Assembly (NCBI GenBank): GCA_019217005.1
Contig: JAHBNG010000019.1
Coordinates: 62,001-126,000 of the forward strand
DNA: 64,000 bases
Direction of reading: 5' to 3'
From: Chloroflexi bacterium TSY
Lineage (GTDB): Bacteria; Chloroflexota; Anaerolineae; Caldilineales; Caldilineaceae
Numbering within the stretch: position 1 is the first letter of the stretch; each line of letters opens with the position of its first letter. This document shows, piece after piece, positions 28,592-38,141 of the stretch. Position numbers and translations under genes: made by a program. A model generated the notes under the pieces. It was not told the origin of the DNA and searched no databases. It worked only from the letters and a program-made list of their open reading frames with translations.

Positions 28592-30089
28592 CTTTACTTT
28601 CTGGTAAAGGCTTGAGTGACAAAGGGCAAACCGAAAGGGGCGGAAAAAAGAATCCACCCTGAAAAAACGGGATAAAATGTAAAAATAGTGCTCGGCTAGT
28701 TTAAGCAGCGGCATTGAGGCGGCGATGAGCGAGAACGCCTTTAGGTAAATGGTGTGAAACCGAGGCCTTTTTCCGAAAGTCAGGGTCGAGTTGGTCAGGA
28801 GTTGGAAAAAGAGCACTCGAGAGAACACGGCGCAGCCTGCCGGGAGTGGATTGAGGCTCTCGATCCCAGTAGCCAGTCGGTATGGGAGGAAGAGAAGCGG
28901 CTAAATGGGAAAGAAGATTGCCAGCCAGCAGCCCCAGTTCAGGTAAGCGGAAACAAGCCTCATCGGCATGAACAAATTGACGATGTAAGCCAATCATCTG
29001 CTTGGAAGCCAAGGGGGGGAGGTTCAACAGGCCAGCGTTCCAGGTAGACAAGATAAATGGTTTCAGGCTGCAAAGTCATAACGGTCGCCAAAACCAAAGG
29101 TGTGTTGTAGGCCGGATCCTGAATGACGTAAATCGAGTAGGTACGGTTGGCTGTATCCACCTTGGTTGTTCTGGGGACGAGATTGTGCCATGCTTGATAG
29201 CAAATCAGGCGACCACTATAGAGAAAGCGACCAGACGAGTCCGGAGTTGTAGCCTCGAGTCGCTTTCCCTTATAGCTGCGAGAGAGCGGTCGCACAATAT
29301 CACCATATTCAGGTGGTCTGCCTTTTTCTTTGCGTTTGGGGAACTCATTGCGGCGCGCTGTGCAGTTAATCGCTTCCCGCAGGACAAATCGGTCTATGCC
29401 GCTTTCTAGCATTTCTCTGATTGTAAACCCGGCATCGACCACCGCCACTTCGTCTGACTCCAGTGATTTCTTCGTCTCTTTCAGCAGCTTTTTCCGAAAC
29501 TCACTTTCCTTTGTTCCAACCGTGCATCTCATGATTGCCTTGAGCAGTGGCACTCGCTTCCCGCCTATCTCCCCCGAGCTTATCATCACTCCAAAGATGA
29601 GCGGGCAATGCCCGACGAGCCGTTGAGTTATAGAGTCGGTTCACTTTCCCTTGCAGCTTCGGTCGCCAGAACCCTGTGATATCTATGCTTTTCACTCGGT
29701 ACCCTTCTAACTTTTTTGCCTCCCATTCCCTTTCCACTTCTTCTTGCCACGACCCCAGCAGACTTGTGATATCCCATGATCCATATCGAAAGCTCCACCA
29801 GCTTCGCCGGAGCTCCTCATCTTCAAACCCGCTTTCTTTCAATGCGCTATGGATTGCTCCTCGACTTTTCAGAAACGACCCATTCAGCATTGCCCACATC
29901 AGACGCATTACATTTACGTTTGTTCCCATCGGCGTTACTTGCAATACATTCATCAGTACTGCTATAGTTATTTCTGGCGCGGTTAGCATTCCTTCCTCCT
30001 TTTTGGGTTCTCTACCTTTAGGATGAACTGCTAACCGCTTTTTGTCACATTTCTCACCTCATCTCTTTTCTTTTACCAGAAAGTAAAGG
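28592..30089 (-). mobile_element. 1.5-kb DDE-type insertion sequence, CTTTACTTTCTGG ends
   Basis: Ends CTTTACTTTCTGGTAAAGG and, inverted, CTTTACTTTCTGGTAAAAG, with a 5-bp duplication ATAAT (28587-28591, 30090-30094). It sits in the right inverted repeat of ISAzo13 copy 2. Partial copies: 49173-49556 (one end) and 63847-64000 (other end, runs off the window). IS family not identified with confidence; IS4/IS701-like is possible. Confidence 0.85.
28701..29989 (-). pseudogene. DDE transposase, two frameshifts
   Basis: Three overlapping frames add up to one protein. It starts MLTAPEITIAVLMNVLQV (29989), shifts near 29580 (after HLWSDDKLGG, resuming GEIGGKRVPLLKAIMRCTVG) and again near 29015 at a G7 run (LERWPVEPPPL to ASKQMIGLHRQFVHA). 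The VAVVDAGFTI strand probably bears a catalytic Asp of a DDE nuclease. A partial copy beginning at 63946 has the same N-terminus. Exact family unknown. Confidence 0.75.
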
Positions 30090-30149
30090 ATAATTATTTT
30101 TTTGGTTTAGCCTAAACAGTAGAGGTGTCGATGTAAGTGAACAATACAA

Positions 30150-30250
30150 GAATTGCGGACGAAAGTACGAAGTTTGAATAATGTGACTATAAGAACCTAT
30201 CCGAAAAGTGGTTATGAGCCGACCGGTCTCTCGGACAAGCACCAAGTCAT
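30150..30250. repeat. Right half of family C joined to diverged family B
   Basis: AGAATTGCGGACGAAAGTAC through TAATGTGACTAT matches the right part of the family C copy at 48842-48880, and it is followed directly by AAGAACCTATCCGAAAAGTGG, the left end of family B. This junction lies where the missing permease end should be. Confidence 0.55.
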
Positions 30251-30273
30251 TTACGTTTTAAAGGAGGATTCGT

Positions 30274-30915
30274 ATGCAAAGTGACGATCGAGTAAATCAT
30301 ACATTGAGCCGTCGACAGTTTCTGCGACTAACAGGCTTAGCTGCTACAGGCGCGGCATTGGTTGCCTGTACACCAGCCGCACCGGGAGCATCGTCTAGTG
30401 AAAGCGGAGGAGGTGCATCGGAAGCGATACAACTTTCCTACACAAGTTGGGGTAATGAGACCCGTCTCAATTCGGATGAAGAGAATATCACTGCCTTTGT
30501 GGAACAGAATGCGGGGATTGAGGTCGAATTTATTGGGATTTCCAGTGATTATGCCAGCCAATTGCTGACCATGATTGCAGGCGGCACCGCGCCAGACGTG
30601 ATGCGCATCAATGCCTGGAGCACTCATGCGTTTTATAGCAAAGGCACAGCCATGGCCATTGATGATCGCTATGAGAGCGCAGGCATCAATCCAGAAGAAC
30701 TCTTTGTCGTGCCATTTGTTCAGTGCGTCTACGACGGTAAATGGTACGGAATCCCGCGTGGGGGGACGGGCAATCAGATTGTCTACTATAACAAAGAGAT
30801 GTTCGACGACGCTGGTGTCCCTTACCCTGAAGACCCCAAATGGACATGGGATGACTTTTTGGAGACCGCTCAAGCCCTCACGCGAGATACAGATGGGGAT
30901 GGTGAAGTCGATGTC
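30274..30915 (+). pseudogene. Sugar ABC importer binding lipoprotein, truncated
   Basis: A strong AAAGGAGG precedes the ATG. The N-terminus has a twin-arginine-like SRRQFLRLTG and lipobox LVAC (Cys32), so it was an exported lipoprotein. The mature part (LSYTSWGNETRLNSDEENI, GTAPDVMRINAWSTHAF, GIPRGGTGNQIVYYN) is a family 1 extracellular solute-binding protein, normally about 430 residues. It ends after 214 codons, at GDGEVDV, where a fragment of a 155-bp element begins and supplies the stop. It would have served the neighbouring permeases. Confidence 0.9.
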
Positions 30916-31018
30916 TGAGGTCATTTTCTGCCTGAGCATGGCTCAAAGTAGAAAATATAAACATCTTTTCTCTTTGCAAAAATGTAAACCTAATTGTCCG
31001 CCTAAAATGAACCACCCC
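30916..31018. mobile_element. 3' fragment of a 155-bp MITE-like element
   Basis: Matches the right two-thirds of the element at 63281-63435 (TGAGGTCATTTTCTGCC to GAACCACCCC). The left third is missing, so it marks a deletion junction within the binding-protein gene and not a plain insertion. Confidence 0.8.
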
Positions 31019-31187
31019 CTGTTGTTTCACCGATATTACGATATAGATGAGGTAGCGTTTATGACGACGCAAATAGCATAGGCACGGAGTAGACACAAGC
31101 TTTTATTAAGAGATATAATTCTTGGACCATGATAAAGTGTAGTAACAGTTAAGAATGTAGGTGTTATGTAGAAGGAAATTGCTAAAC

Positions 31188-31679
31188 ATGGATACGATTG
31201 TGATGGCAGATGAGGTCGAGGAATTCGATGATATGGCTTCTTTTAATCATGGATATATTCAGGCAAAATTAGTGATTTTGCTTGATAGGATCGGTCGATA
31301 TACGCCAGTCACTGAGTTAAGTTTGGATATCAGCGGTATTGATTTAAGTCAGTTCGATATTCGGACAAAAGAAGAAATAAAGCCAGACATTTGCCTCTAT
31401 CCCAAGCGAGGGTTAAGTCGCCCCACCGACATTCTACGGATGGCGGAAATGCCTTTATTAGTCGCGGAAATTCTTTCTCCCAAACAAGGGACTTATGATA
31501 TTTTGGAGAAGTTCAAAGTCTATTTTGCGCTGGGTATTCAGTCTTGCTGGTTGGTGGAACCAGCACTTAATACCGTGACTATCTACTCATCTATGGATAA
31601 CTGGCGGACATTTAGCAATGACGAAGCGGTCGATGAAGCAATTGATATTCGTCTATCCATTGACGAAATTTTCTCTTAA
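31188..31679 (+). CDS. Uma2-family restriction-endonuclease-like protein
   Basis: 163 residues from the ATG with GAAGGAA upstream. Uma2 (DUF820) signature: IKPDICLYPKRG, then PLLVAEILSPKQGTYDILEKFKVYFALGIQSCWLVEP, a PD-(D/E)XK-like core with Asp and Glu-x-Leu. Uma2 genes are numerous in Cyanobacteria and Chloroflexota and are mobile; their role is unknown. A second one lies at 45975-46541. Confidence 0.9.
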   Translation: MDTIVMADEVEEFDDMASFNHGYIQAKLVILLDRIGRYTPVTELSLDISGIDLSQFDIRTKEEIKPDICLYPKRGLSRPTDILRMAEMPLLVAEILSPKQGTYDILEKFKVYFALGIQSCWLVEPALNTVTIYSSMDNWRTFSNDEAVDEAIDIRLSIDEIFS

Positions 31680-31842
31680 GACATCGAACGAACCGCTTGG
31701 CAATATCGCTATACTCTCCATACCCACGTCCCGGTCTGGTTTCTAGAAGGGAATAAGCGATTAAGCCAATCAGTCAAGGTCATTGTTAGTACCGGTTTGC
31801 ATTTGCAAGATCTGAGCCACACAGTGGAAATTTTCACTAGAG

Positions 31843-33582
31843 ATGAAACAATCACAGACGCTAAAGTCCTGTCAGCCGTTTGGTAGACTTATATGTACGA
31901 TCCTCTTTTTGATTGTCACAACTATATCGATCGGCTGTTTACGGTTAGAGCCCTCGGTCTTCACGCTAAAATCCACAACCACCTCAACTGTCCCCATTTA
32001 CGTTTCACAAGCCGCTCTTTTACCGGAAACATCCCCCTGTCAAGATACATTCATTGCCCACAACCTAGACCACACAACCTTTACTCATGAACAATCCAAT
32101 CCCCTCTTCGAGAGCAACGGCAGCGGTCTCGCCATTAACGATTTAGACAATGATGGGCGATTGGATATTGTCCTGGCCAACTTAGATGGCCCCAATGCAA
32201 TTTTTTGGAATGAAGGCGAATTGAATTTCCGGAAGGAACTCTTGCTGGTCGAAGAATTCCCTGAAGATTTCGCCGGCAATACGCGCGCCGTCAACATCAT
32301 CGACATTGATGGAGATGGATGGCTCGATATTGCGTTGACTCATCGCAAGCTGAAACCGCCAACGATTTGGCGGAACCAACGAGGAGATGGCAGTTCAACG
32401 TTTACAGTCATGGCGTTTCCCAGTGAGTTTGGTGCCTATAGCATGTCTTGGGCCGATCTGGATGGAGACAACGACCTTGATCTGGTCACGGGCGCCTACG
32501 ACATCGAGTGGGAGAAGCTCCATGGGATCAAGAATCTGCAAAAGGGAAATGGAGTGGTCTACTACGAAAATCAAGATGGCTCATTTCATGCGACCCAGTT
32601 GACGCCGATCTCTCAGGCGCTGGCTCTTTTCCTTGTGGACCTCAACGAGGATGATCAATTGGACATTCTGGTCGGCAACGACTTCTTTCACCCCGATCAA
32701 TTATGGTTACGAGATTCTGAGGGAGAGAATGACGGATGGAAATCGGCCAAAATATTTGAGTTGACTACCCAAAACACCATGAGCATCGATGTGGGCGACG
32801 TGGATAACAATGGCACAATCGAGCTGTTTGCCGCTGACATGAAGCCTTATCCCCAAGAGCCAATGGAGCCATGGCAACCTTTGATGGCCAATATGATGGA
32901 GGACCCCTTTCACAATGATCCCCAGATTATGGCCAACGTCCTGCAGATGAAGAATGACGAGGGAGCGTATGAGGAGATGGCAGGTGTGGCAGGTGTCGAT
33001 GGCACGGGTTGGACTTGGTCGGCCAAATTCGGTGACCTGAACAACGATGGCTTGCTCGATCTCTACGCAGTCAATGGCATGGTCGACCCTAAGGTCTTCA
33101 AGCATATGACCAATGCAGAACTAGTCGAAGAAAACCAGACCTTCCGCAATATCGGAGATGGTCAATTTGTCCCAGCACCAGAATGGAACTTGAACGCAAC
33201 GACTGGCGGTCGGAGCATGAGTATGGCTGACTTGGATCGTGACGGAGATCTAGACATTGTCGTGAATAACTTCATGACGCAAGCGCAAATCTTTGAGAAG
33301 CGCCTCTGCGGTGGACAAGCTCTAGAAGTCGAGCTCTTGTGGTCAGATAGTCTGAATACAAGAGCGATCGGCGCACGTTTAACTCTTCATACAACGACGG
33401 GCAGCTATTCTCGCGATGTCCGTGCCGCTAGTGGGTATCTCTCAGGCGATCCAGCGCAAATCCATTTCGGTCTCCCAAACGATAGTCAACCTCTTCATCT
33501 GGAAATTAAGTGGCCCGATGGAAAGGTCTCAACCATTCGTCACTTGAGCGTCCAAAGTTTATTACGAATCTTACGGGAATAG
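31843..33582 (+). CDS. FG-GAP/VCBS repeat lipoprotein with ASPIC/UnbV end
   Basis: 579 residues. The N-terminus is an export signal with a lipobox-like SIGC (Cys32). Calcium-binding-type repeats follow, seen as NDLDNDGRLDIVLAN, DIDGDGWLDIALTH, DLDGDNDLDLVTGA, DVDNNGTIELFAAD, DLNNDGLLDLYAV and DLDRDGDLDIVVNN, as in integrin-like beta-propellers. The last 80 residues (TRAIGARLTLHTTTGSYSRDVRAAS...YLSGDP...HFGL) are the ASPIC/UnbV domain. CRTAC1-like proteins are surface-exposed; no enzymatic role is known. It ends 10 bases before the next gene, suggesting an operon. Confidence 0.92.
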   Translation: MKQSQTLKSCQPFGRLICTILFLIVTTISIGCLRLEPSVFTLKSTTTSTVPIYVSQAALLPETSPCQDTFIAHNLDHTTFTHEQSNPLFESNGSGLAINDLDNDGRLDIVLANLDGPNAIFWNEGELNFRKELLLVEEFPEDFAGNTRAVNIIDIDGDGWLDIALTHRKLKPPTIWRNQRGDGSSTFTVMAFPSEFGAYSMSWADLDGDNDLDLVTGAYDIEWEKLHGIKNLQKGNGVVYYENQDGSFHATQLTPISQALALFLVDLNEDDQLDILVGNDFFHPDQLWLRDSEGENDGWKSAKIFELTTQNTMSIDVGDVDNNGTIELFAADMKPYPQEPMEPWQPLMANMMEDPFHNDPQIMANVLQMKNDEGAYEEMAGVAGVDGTGWTWSAKFGDLNNDGLLDLYAVNGMVDPKVFKHMTNAELVEENQTFRNIGDGQFVPAPEWNLNATTGGRSMSMADLDRDGDLDIVVNNFMTQAQIFEKRLCGGQALEVELLWSDSLNTRAIGARLTLHTTTGSYSRDVRAASGYLSGDPAQIHFGLPNDSQPLHLEIKWPDGKVSTIRHLSVQSLLRILRE

Positions 33583-33592
33583 AAAACAGTAT

Positions 33593-34555
33593 ATGAACAT
33601 CCCAACCATTACCGACATTCAAGCAGCTGCACTTCGCATTGGTCCGTCGATTCACCATACACCGGTATTGACCAGCAGTGCGTTGAATGCCATGTGCGAC
33701 GCCGAGATCTTTTTCAAATGCGACAACTTTCAAAAAGCTGGAGCCTTCAAGATTCGGGGTGCGACGAATACTGTTCTCCTCCTATGTGAACAAGACGAAA
33801 AACCGACAGCAGTTGCCACCCATTCCTCAGGCAATCACGCAGCAGCTGTTGCGCTTGCCGCCCGATCGCAGGGGCTGGCGGCCTATGTCGTCATGCCCAA
33901 GAATGCGCCCAGTATCAAGCAAGCAGCCGTTGCCGATTATGGTGCGGAGATCATCTTTTGTGAACCAACCCTCGAAGCGCGTGAAACAGGTTTAGCAGAG
34001 GTGGTCGAGCGCACAGGAGCTGCCTTTATCCATCCTTACAACGACCCGCGTGTCATTGCGGGGCAAGGTACTGCTGCATTGGAATTGTTTGAGGATGTCT
34101 CTGGGTTGGACATGGTTTTGACGCCAGTGGGGGGTGGCGGCCTACTCTGCGGCACTGCACTCACAATGGCCGCCTTGTCGCCCGACACGCAGGTTCTAGC
34201 GGGAGAACCACAAGAAGCTGACGATGCATATCGTTCCCTTCAGGCAGGCAAACTAATCCCCGTGGGTCAGACAAAGACCATCGCAGACGGTCTGCGCACC
34301 TCGTTGGGTAGCTTGACATTTGTCATTATTCAGAAGCACGTACGGGAGATCTTGACCGTGAGCGAGGCAGAGATTGTGCAGGCCATGCGCCACATCTGGG
34401 AACGAATGAAGATCATTGTCGAACCGTCCTCTGCTGTTCCCTTCGCTGCCTTGCTCAAGAATAAAGAGCAGTTTCGCGGCAAACGGGTTGGGATCATCCT
34501 AACGGGCGGCAACGTCGATGTAGAGGGGCTGCCATTCGCAAACTACCGACGATAG
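33593..34555 (+). CDS. Threonine dehydratase / serine racemase-like PLP enzyme
   Basis: 320 residues, fold type II. The Schiff-base Lys lies in KAGAFKIRGA, the substrate loop is SSGNHAAAVA and the phosphate-binding loop is GGGGLLCGTA. Length and lack of a regulatory ACT tail fit catabolic threonine ammonia-lyases and serine racemases, which cannot be separated by eye. It would deaminate Thr/Ser to 2-oxobutyrate/pyruvate or interconvert serine enantiomers. Confidence 0.88.
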   Translation: MNIPTITDIQAAALRIGPSIHHTPVLTSSALNAMCDAEIFFKCDNFQKAGAFKIRGATNTVLLLCEQDEKPTAVATHSSGNHAAAVALAARSQGLAAYVVMPKNAPSIKQAAVADYGAEIIFCEPTLEARETGLAEVVERTGAAFIHPYNDPRVIAGQGTAALELFEDVSGLDMVLTPVGGGGLLCGTALTMAALSPDTQVLAGEPQEADDAYRSLQAGKLIPVGQTKTIADGLRTSLGSLTFVIIQKHVREILTVSEAEIVQAMRHIWERMKIIVEPSSAVPFAALLKNKEQFRGKRVGIILTGGNVDVEGLPFANYRR

Positions 34556-34631
34556 GAACTTTTCTGCTTCTACCGGATCCTGTGGTTAAAGATTGAATCA
34601 GCTACTACAACAGATTCAGATAGGACCGGAT

Positions 34632-35675
34632 TTACCCATCTACAAGCTCAGCCATGACTCTGACTGTGTTGATGTCTTGCGTTGCAATGTTCATCGTTGT
34701 AATTGGACTCTGTTTCCAGAGCGAGAGGCGCTCTTTGACGCGCTCTTTGGGGCCACAAAGGCTCACCTCATCCACCAATTCATCAGGAACGGCGGCTATG
34801 GCTTCTGCTTTTTTCCCAGCAAGATAGAGATCTTGAATGGTCTCGGCAGCTTCGTCAAATCCATAACGACGGACCAAATCGTTATAGAAGTTGCGTCCTT
34901 TGGCCCCCATGCCACCAACATAGAGCGCCAATCCCGGTTTAACCATGTTGCGGCAAGCGTCCACATCATCACCTAAAACGACAGTGACCGTCGGCGCAAT
35001 GTCAAAAGTATCCAGATTCTTACTTTGCCCGTTTGCAGTTGCTCTGGCAAACCCCGCTTCAATCTGCGCTTGATACGTTTCCGCATAAAAGCGAGGTGCA
35101 AAGAAGACAGGGAGCCAACCATCGGCGATTTCAGCCGTCAGCTGAACGTTCTTCGGTCCAATCGCCGCCAAATAGATAGACAACTCTGCGCGTCCATGCA
35201 AGATGCTCTTGAGAGGCTTCCCCAATCCTGTTGCGTCATTGCCCAGATAAGGAATCTGGTATTGCGCTCCCTCATGGACCAAGGGTGCTTCGCGTGCCAG
35301 AATTTGACGCACAATCGATACATATTCACGCGTCCGCCCTAATGGCTTCCCATAGGGCACGCCGTGCCACCCCTCGACCACTTGTGGTCCCGACAAACCA
35401 AGCCCCAACAAGACTCGACCACCCGATAGCTGATCGAGCGTCATGGCTGTCATGGCTGTCATGGCTGGCGTGCGTGCAGGCATCTGCATAATGCCGGTTC
35501 CCAGCCGGATACTTTTTGTCTGTGCACCGATCCAGGTGAGGGGTGTAATACAATCGGACCCATATGCTTCAGCGGTCCAAATTGCATAATAGCCAAGCCG
35601 GTCAGCTTCTTGAATCGTCTCCATGGGCAACTTGATGGTTGCCCCCGAATAGCCTGTAATCAAACCGAGTCGCAT
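34632..35675 (-). CDS. LLM-class flavin/F420-dependent oxidoreductase
   Basis: 347 residues starting [11 protein letters not shown], a luciferase-like TIM barrel ([39 protein letters not shown]). The overall layout resembles F420-dependent members (mycobacterial Rv-type 'F420-dependent LLM'). A cofE gene for F420 tailing is present at 57203-57982, consistent with F420 use. The start at 35675 is supported by AGGAG 11 bases upstream; an ATG 30 bases earlier overlaps the previous gene. A (CATGGCTGT)x3 tandem repeat at 35442-35468 encodes MTAMTAMT. Confidence 0.88.
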   Translation of the reverse strand: MRLGLITGYSGATIKLPMETIQEADRLGYYAIWTAEAYGSDCITPLTWIGAQTKSIRLGTGIMQMPARTPAMTAMTAMTLDQLSGGRVLLGLGLSGPQVVEGWHGVPYGKPLGRTREYVSIVRQILAREAPLVHEGAQYQIPYLGNDATGLGKPLKSILHGRAELSIYLAAIGPKNVQLTAEIADGWLPVFFAPRFYAETYQAQIEAGFARATANGQSKNLDTFDIAPTVTVVLGDDVDACRNMVKPGLALYVGGMGAKGRNFYNDLVRRYGFDEAAETIQDLYLAGKKAEAIAAVPDELVDEVSLCGPKERVKERLSLWKQSPITTMNIATQDINTVRVMAELVDG

Positions 35676-35691
35676 TGGGGCGTTTGCTCCT

Positions 35692-36456
35692 TTAGTTATG
35701 TACAATCACGCGTGTTCCCGGATTATCTTTCGTGGGACGATACCAAACTGTCTCTCCATCCCAAACGGGTCCAGACCAATCAAAGAGCCACTTGGCATCA
35801 GCGTTCGTCATGTTGACACATCCATGGCTCATTGGGTTTCCGAAGTTGTTGTGCCAGTAGCTACCATGCAATGCATAATCTTCGAAGAAGTACATAACCC
35901 AACGCACGTTGGGTAAATTATAGTAGCTGCTTGTACCGGGTGTTCCACCGGACATAACCTGTTCCGAAACCTTCATCCGGATGCGAAATTCACCCGTTAC
36001 AGTAGGATAATGCGGCAGGCCAGAGGAAATCAAAAAGGAGCGAAGCGGTTGTTCGCCTAAATAGGCTGTTAAGGATTGCTCTGCCAAATTGACACGAATC
36101 CATCGCTCATTTTCTGCCACATCGGGAAACTCAAAATCTGTGTTCTCGCTTTCTATTGGGGTAAAAGCAGTTGTTCGATGGTCAATATCAGCATCTAATG
36201 CCCGCTTGATCAAAGGACCAACCTGGGGTTGTGCAAATGGTAAGGGCGGACGAGGTATGTTATCGATAGAAATCAGGCTCGTACTCTCGTCTACATTGAT
36301 TTGCGGCGTTTCTCTCAATTCATTATTCTTGATAGCACTCTGTGCTGCAACCGACAAAGTCGATGCAAGCACAAAAATAGCAAAAATTGTGATCGATAAA
36401 AAAGCTCGAAAAATAGATCTAGAAATAAATAGACAATGGATTTTCAATTTCTTCAC
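35692..36456 (-). CDS. Secreted L,D-transpeptidase (YkuD/ErfK type)
   Basis: 254 residues. A hydrophobic N-terminal segment (about 15-38, [22 protein letters not shown]) is a signal peptide or anchor. The catalytic domain has [22 protein letters not shown] with the Cys nucleophile in SHGCVN and the upstream His. Such enzymes make 3-3 crosslinks in peptidoglycan or attach proteins to it. Its stop is 16 bases upstream of the LLM gene start, so both may be co-transcribed without an obvious functional link. Confidence 0.92.
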   Translation of the reverse strand: MKKLKIHCLFISRSIFRAFLSITIFAIFVLASTLSVAAQSAIKNNELRETPQINVDESTSLISIDNIPRPPLPFAQPQVGPLIKRALDADIDHRTTAFTPIESENTDFEFPDVAENERWIRVNLAEQSLTAYLGEQPLRSFLISSGLPHYPTVTGEFRIRMKVSEQVMSGGTPGTSSYYNLPNVRWVMYFFEDYALHGSYWHNNFGNPMSHGCVNMTNADAKWLFDWSGPVWDGETVWYRPTKDNPGTRVIVHN

Positions 36457-36832
36457 TCCTTAATAAACATATTGAGCAACGCTGCAATTTGCAAATAGCC
36501 CTCAGTATCGTATTGTGGTGTCCAGATATGTACACTTCAAATAAATTCCGTATGCGGTTCGTATTGAAACGGTCCGAAATATAGTCTGAATTTTAACTCA
36601 TTATCTGGGTTTTAGCCAAGACTCGAGAGGGCAAAGAGGTTTTAAAACTTATGAGGACAATTTCGCAAGGAATTGGAATCCAGCACCTTGAACTGCGCTG
36701 CAGAGTATATGGTGACTAGCAATGAATCAAGGTGGATGATATACTGCATATGTATTTATGCGGAGTATACCCAAATAAAGTTACACAAAATCGTGCAGTG
36801 GTTCTGTGTGCTTTCTTACTCAACCACCCAAA
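36457..36832. other. Gap between L,D-transpeptidase and ISAzo13 copy 3
   Basis: No gene or structured repeat recognised. AT-rich; the part nearest 36457 probably contains the L,D-transpeptidase promoter and leader (a GGAGTG ribosome site at 36463-36468 on the minus strand). The rest shows nothing identifiable. Confidence 0.4.
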
Positions 36833-36835
36833 TTA

Positions 36836-38128
36836 GGCTAAACCAAAAAAATAAATAATTATACGCGAACGAGAGAATGGAGAGGGGGAATAAGGACAAA
36901 CCATTTTTCTAAACCAGGTAAACGTTGGAAGCGTTGTTCCAAACGGTCCATCTCTTTCTGAGTGAGTTTGACGCCGGTCTCATAAAGAGTGGAATTCAGG
37001 TGAACGAAGGGTTGTAGTTGGTTAAAGCGAAAAGAACGGGCAAAATTGAGAACGGTCTCAAGAGAATCGAGAGAGAACCGTTCCAGTGTTTTCAAGATGG
37101 CCCCAAACCCGTTCGATGGGGTTGTATTTACTGTGATAAGGAGGGTAGCAGGCGAGCTGAATAGAGAGACGATAGTGCTCAACAAACTGAGTGAGACGAT
37201 ACATAAACTGAGTCCGACGGGTATGATTTTCGGGACCATTATCCTGATTGATCACGAGGGTCTTGACGTGAGGAAAGTGTTCACGTACGCTTTCCCAAAA
37301 TCAATCAGGCAGTCGACAATACAGTCACTCGTCACTTTCGACTGAGTCAAGTAAAGAAAGAGTTCCTTGGTTGAAGGGAGGTAAATGCCAAAGGAGTGAC
37401 TTTCTCGGTCTTCTTATCTTGAAAGTCATGATCGAGCGCTTTGACAACCACTCGACTTATCCCTTCTCTCGAGAAACGGTCAAGTAAAATCGTCGCTTTG
37501 GCATCCCAAGAGGCGCAGAACCGTCTCGTCTGCATCCGCTTCTTGATTGATCTGATGAATTCTATCAAAGATCGCATCGGTCTCTGGGATCTTTTCACTG
37601 GTTGACTTTTTTTGACCCGGTTTGAGCCATAGCCTAACTCATTGAGCTTCAAGCGGATGGTCTCTTCGCCAGGCAATTCCTCATCTGTGTATCCTTTCTG
37701 CTCGATGAGCTGGGTACGCATTTCGGCGGCGGTTAGTCGAGTGTACAATTGGGGTTCGAAGGTGGGATCGGTCTGGCTGAATTGATCGGCGATTTCAACC
37801 ATATCGGCCAGTAAAGTGGGGATATGGTCTTCGGCTTTTGCGACCACGTCGGTGGCTTTGGTCGACATAACAGAAGCCGCCTTCTAGTTCTTCCAGGGCT
37901 TTGGCTATCGTCGCCCGATTCCAGCCCAACTCTCGTTCTGCTTTCGTCGGACTCCCTTCGCATATCGTTTTGACCGTTTGGGCCATGAAGTGCCTTCTTT
38001 CGTATCCACTTAACATGGCCTTCGTCTCTTTCAAGACTTCAACCATTTCTGGCGAGATTGTCATTTTTGCTCCTTTTGGAGAGCTAGTTTAACACCTTCT
38101 CGCGTATATTTTATTTTTTGGATTGGCC
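36836..38128 (-). mobile_element. ISAzo13-family insertion sequence, copy 3
   Basis: 1293 bp, opposite orientation to copies 1 and 2. Flanked by the 3-bp duplication TTA (36833-36835, 38129-38131). The right end sits 13 bases upstream of the xylB ATG. The end at 36836 has an extra ATAA unit relative to copy 1. Confidence 0.92.
36859..38064 (-). pseudogene. ISAzo13-family transposase, frameshifted (copy 3)
   Basis: Starts MTISPEMVEVLKETKAML at 38064 and ends LIPPLHSLVRV at 36859. It shares the short A-runs of copy 1 near 37850 and 37605, has a two-base loss in the CTCTT run near 37505 that partly restores frame, and another break near 37380. It differs from copy 1 by scattered substitutions (for example TFEPQ for TFRPQ). 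Confidence 0.85.
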
Positions 38129-38141
38129 TTAGAGGAAAGCC

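Larger units (their letters stand above)
27145..30112 (+). mobile_element. ISAzo13-family insertion sequence, copy 2, with two nested elements
   Basis: Same ends as copy 1 (GGCCAATCC... and ...GGTTTAGCC). A 155-bp GGGGTGGTTC element is inserted 32 bases inside the left end (27177-27331), and a 1.5-kb DDE IS (28592-30089) is inserted within the right inverted repeat. The outer flanks, TAT before and TAA after, do not match, in contrast to the clean TTG and TTA duplications of the other copies. This agrees with a deletion or recombination at this copy. Confidence 0.88.

Noticed and set aside
29000..29600. Plus-strand open frames inside the 1.5-kb IS
   Set aside because: Antisense to the transposase, with no independent start signals or domains.
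31681..31887. Open frame after the Uma2 gene (WQYRYTLHTHVPVWFLEG...)
   Set aside because: No start codon or ribosome site and no recognised family. It could be a gene remnant but cannot be supported.
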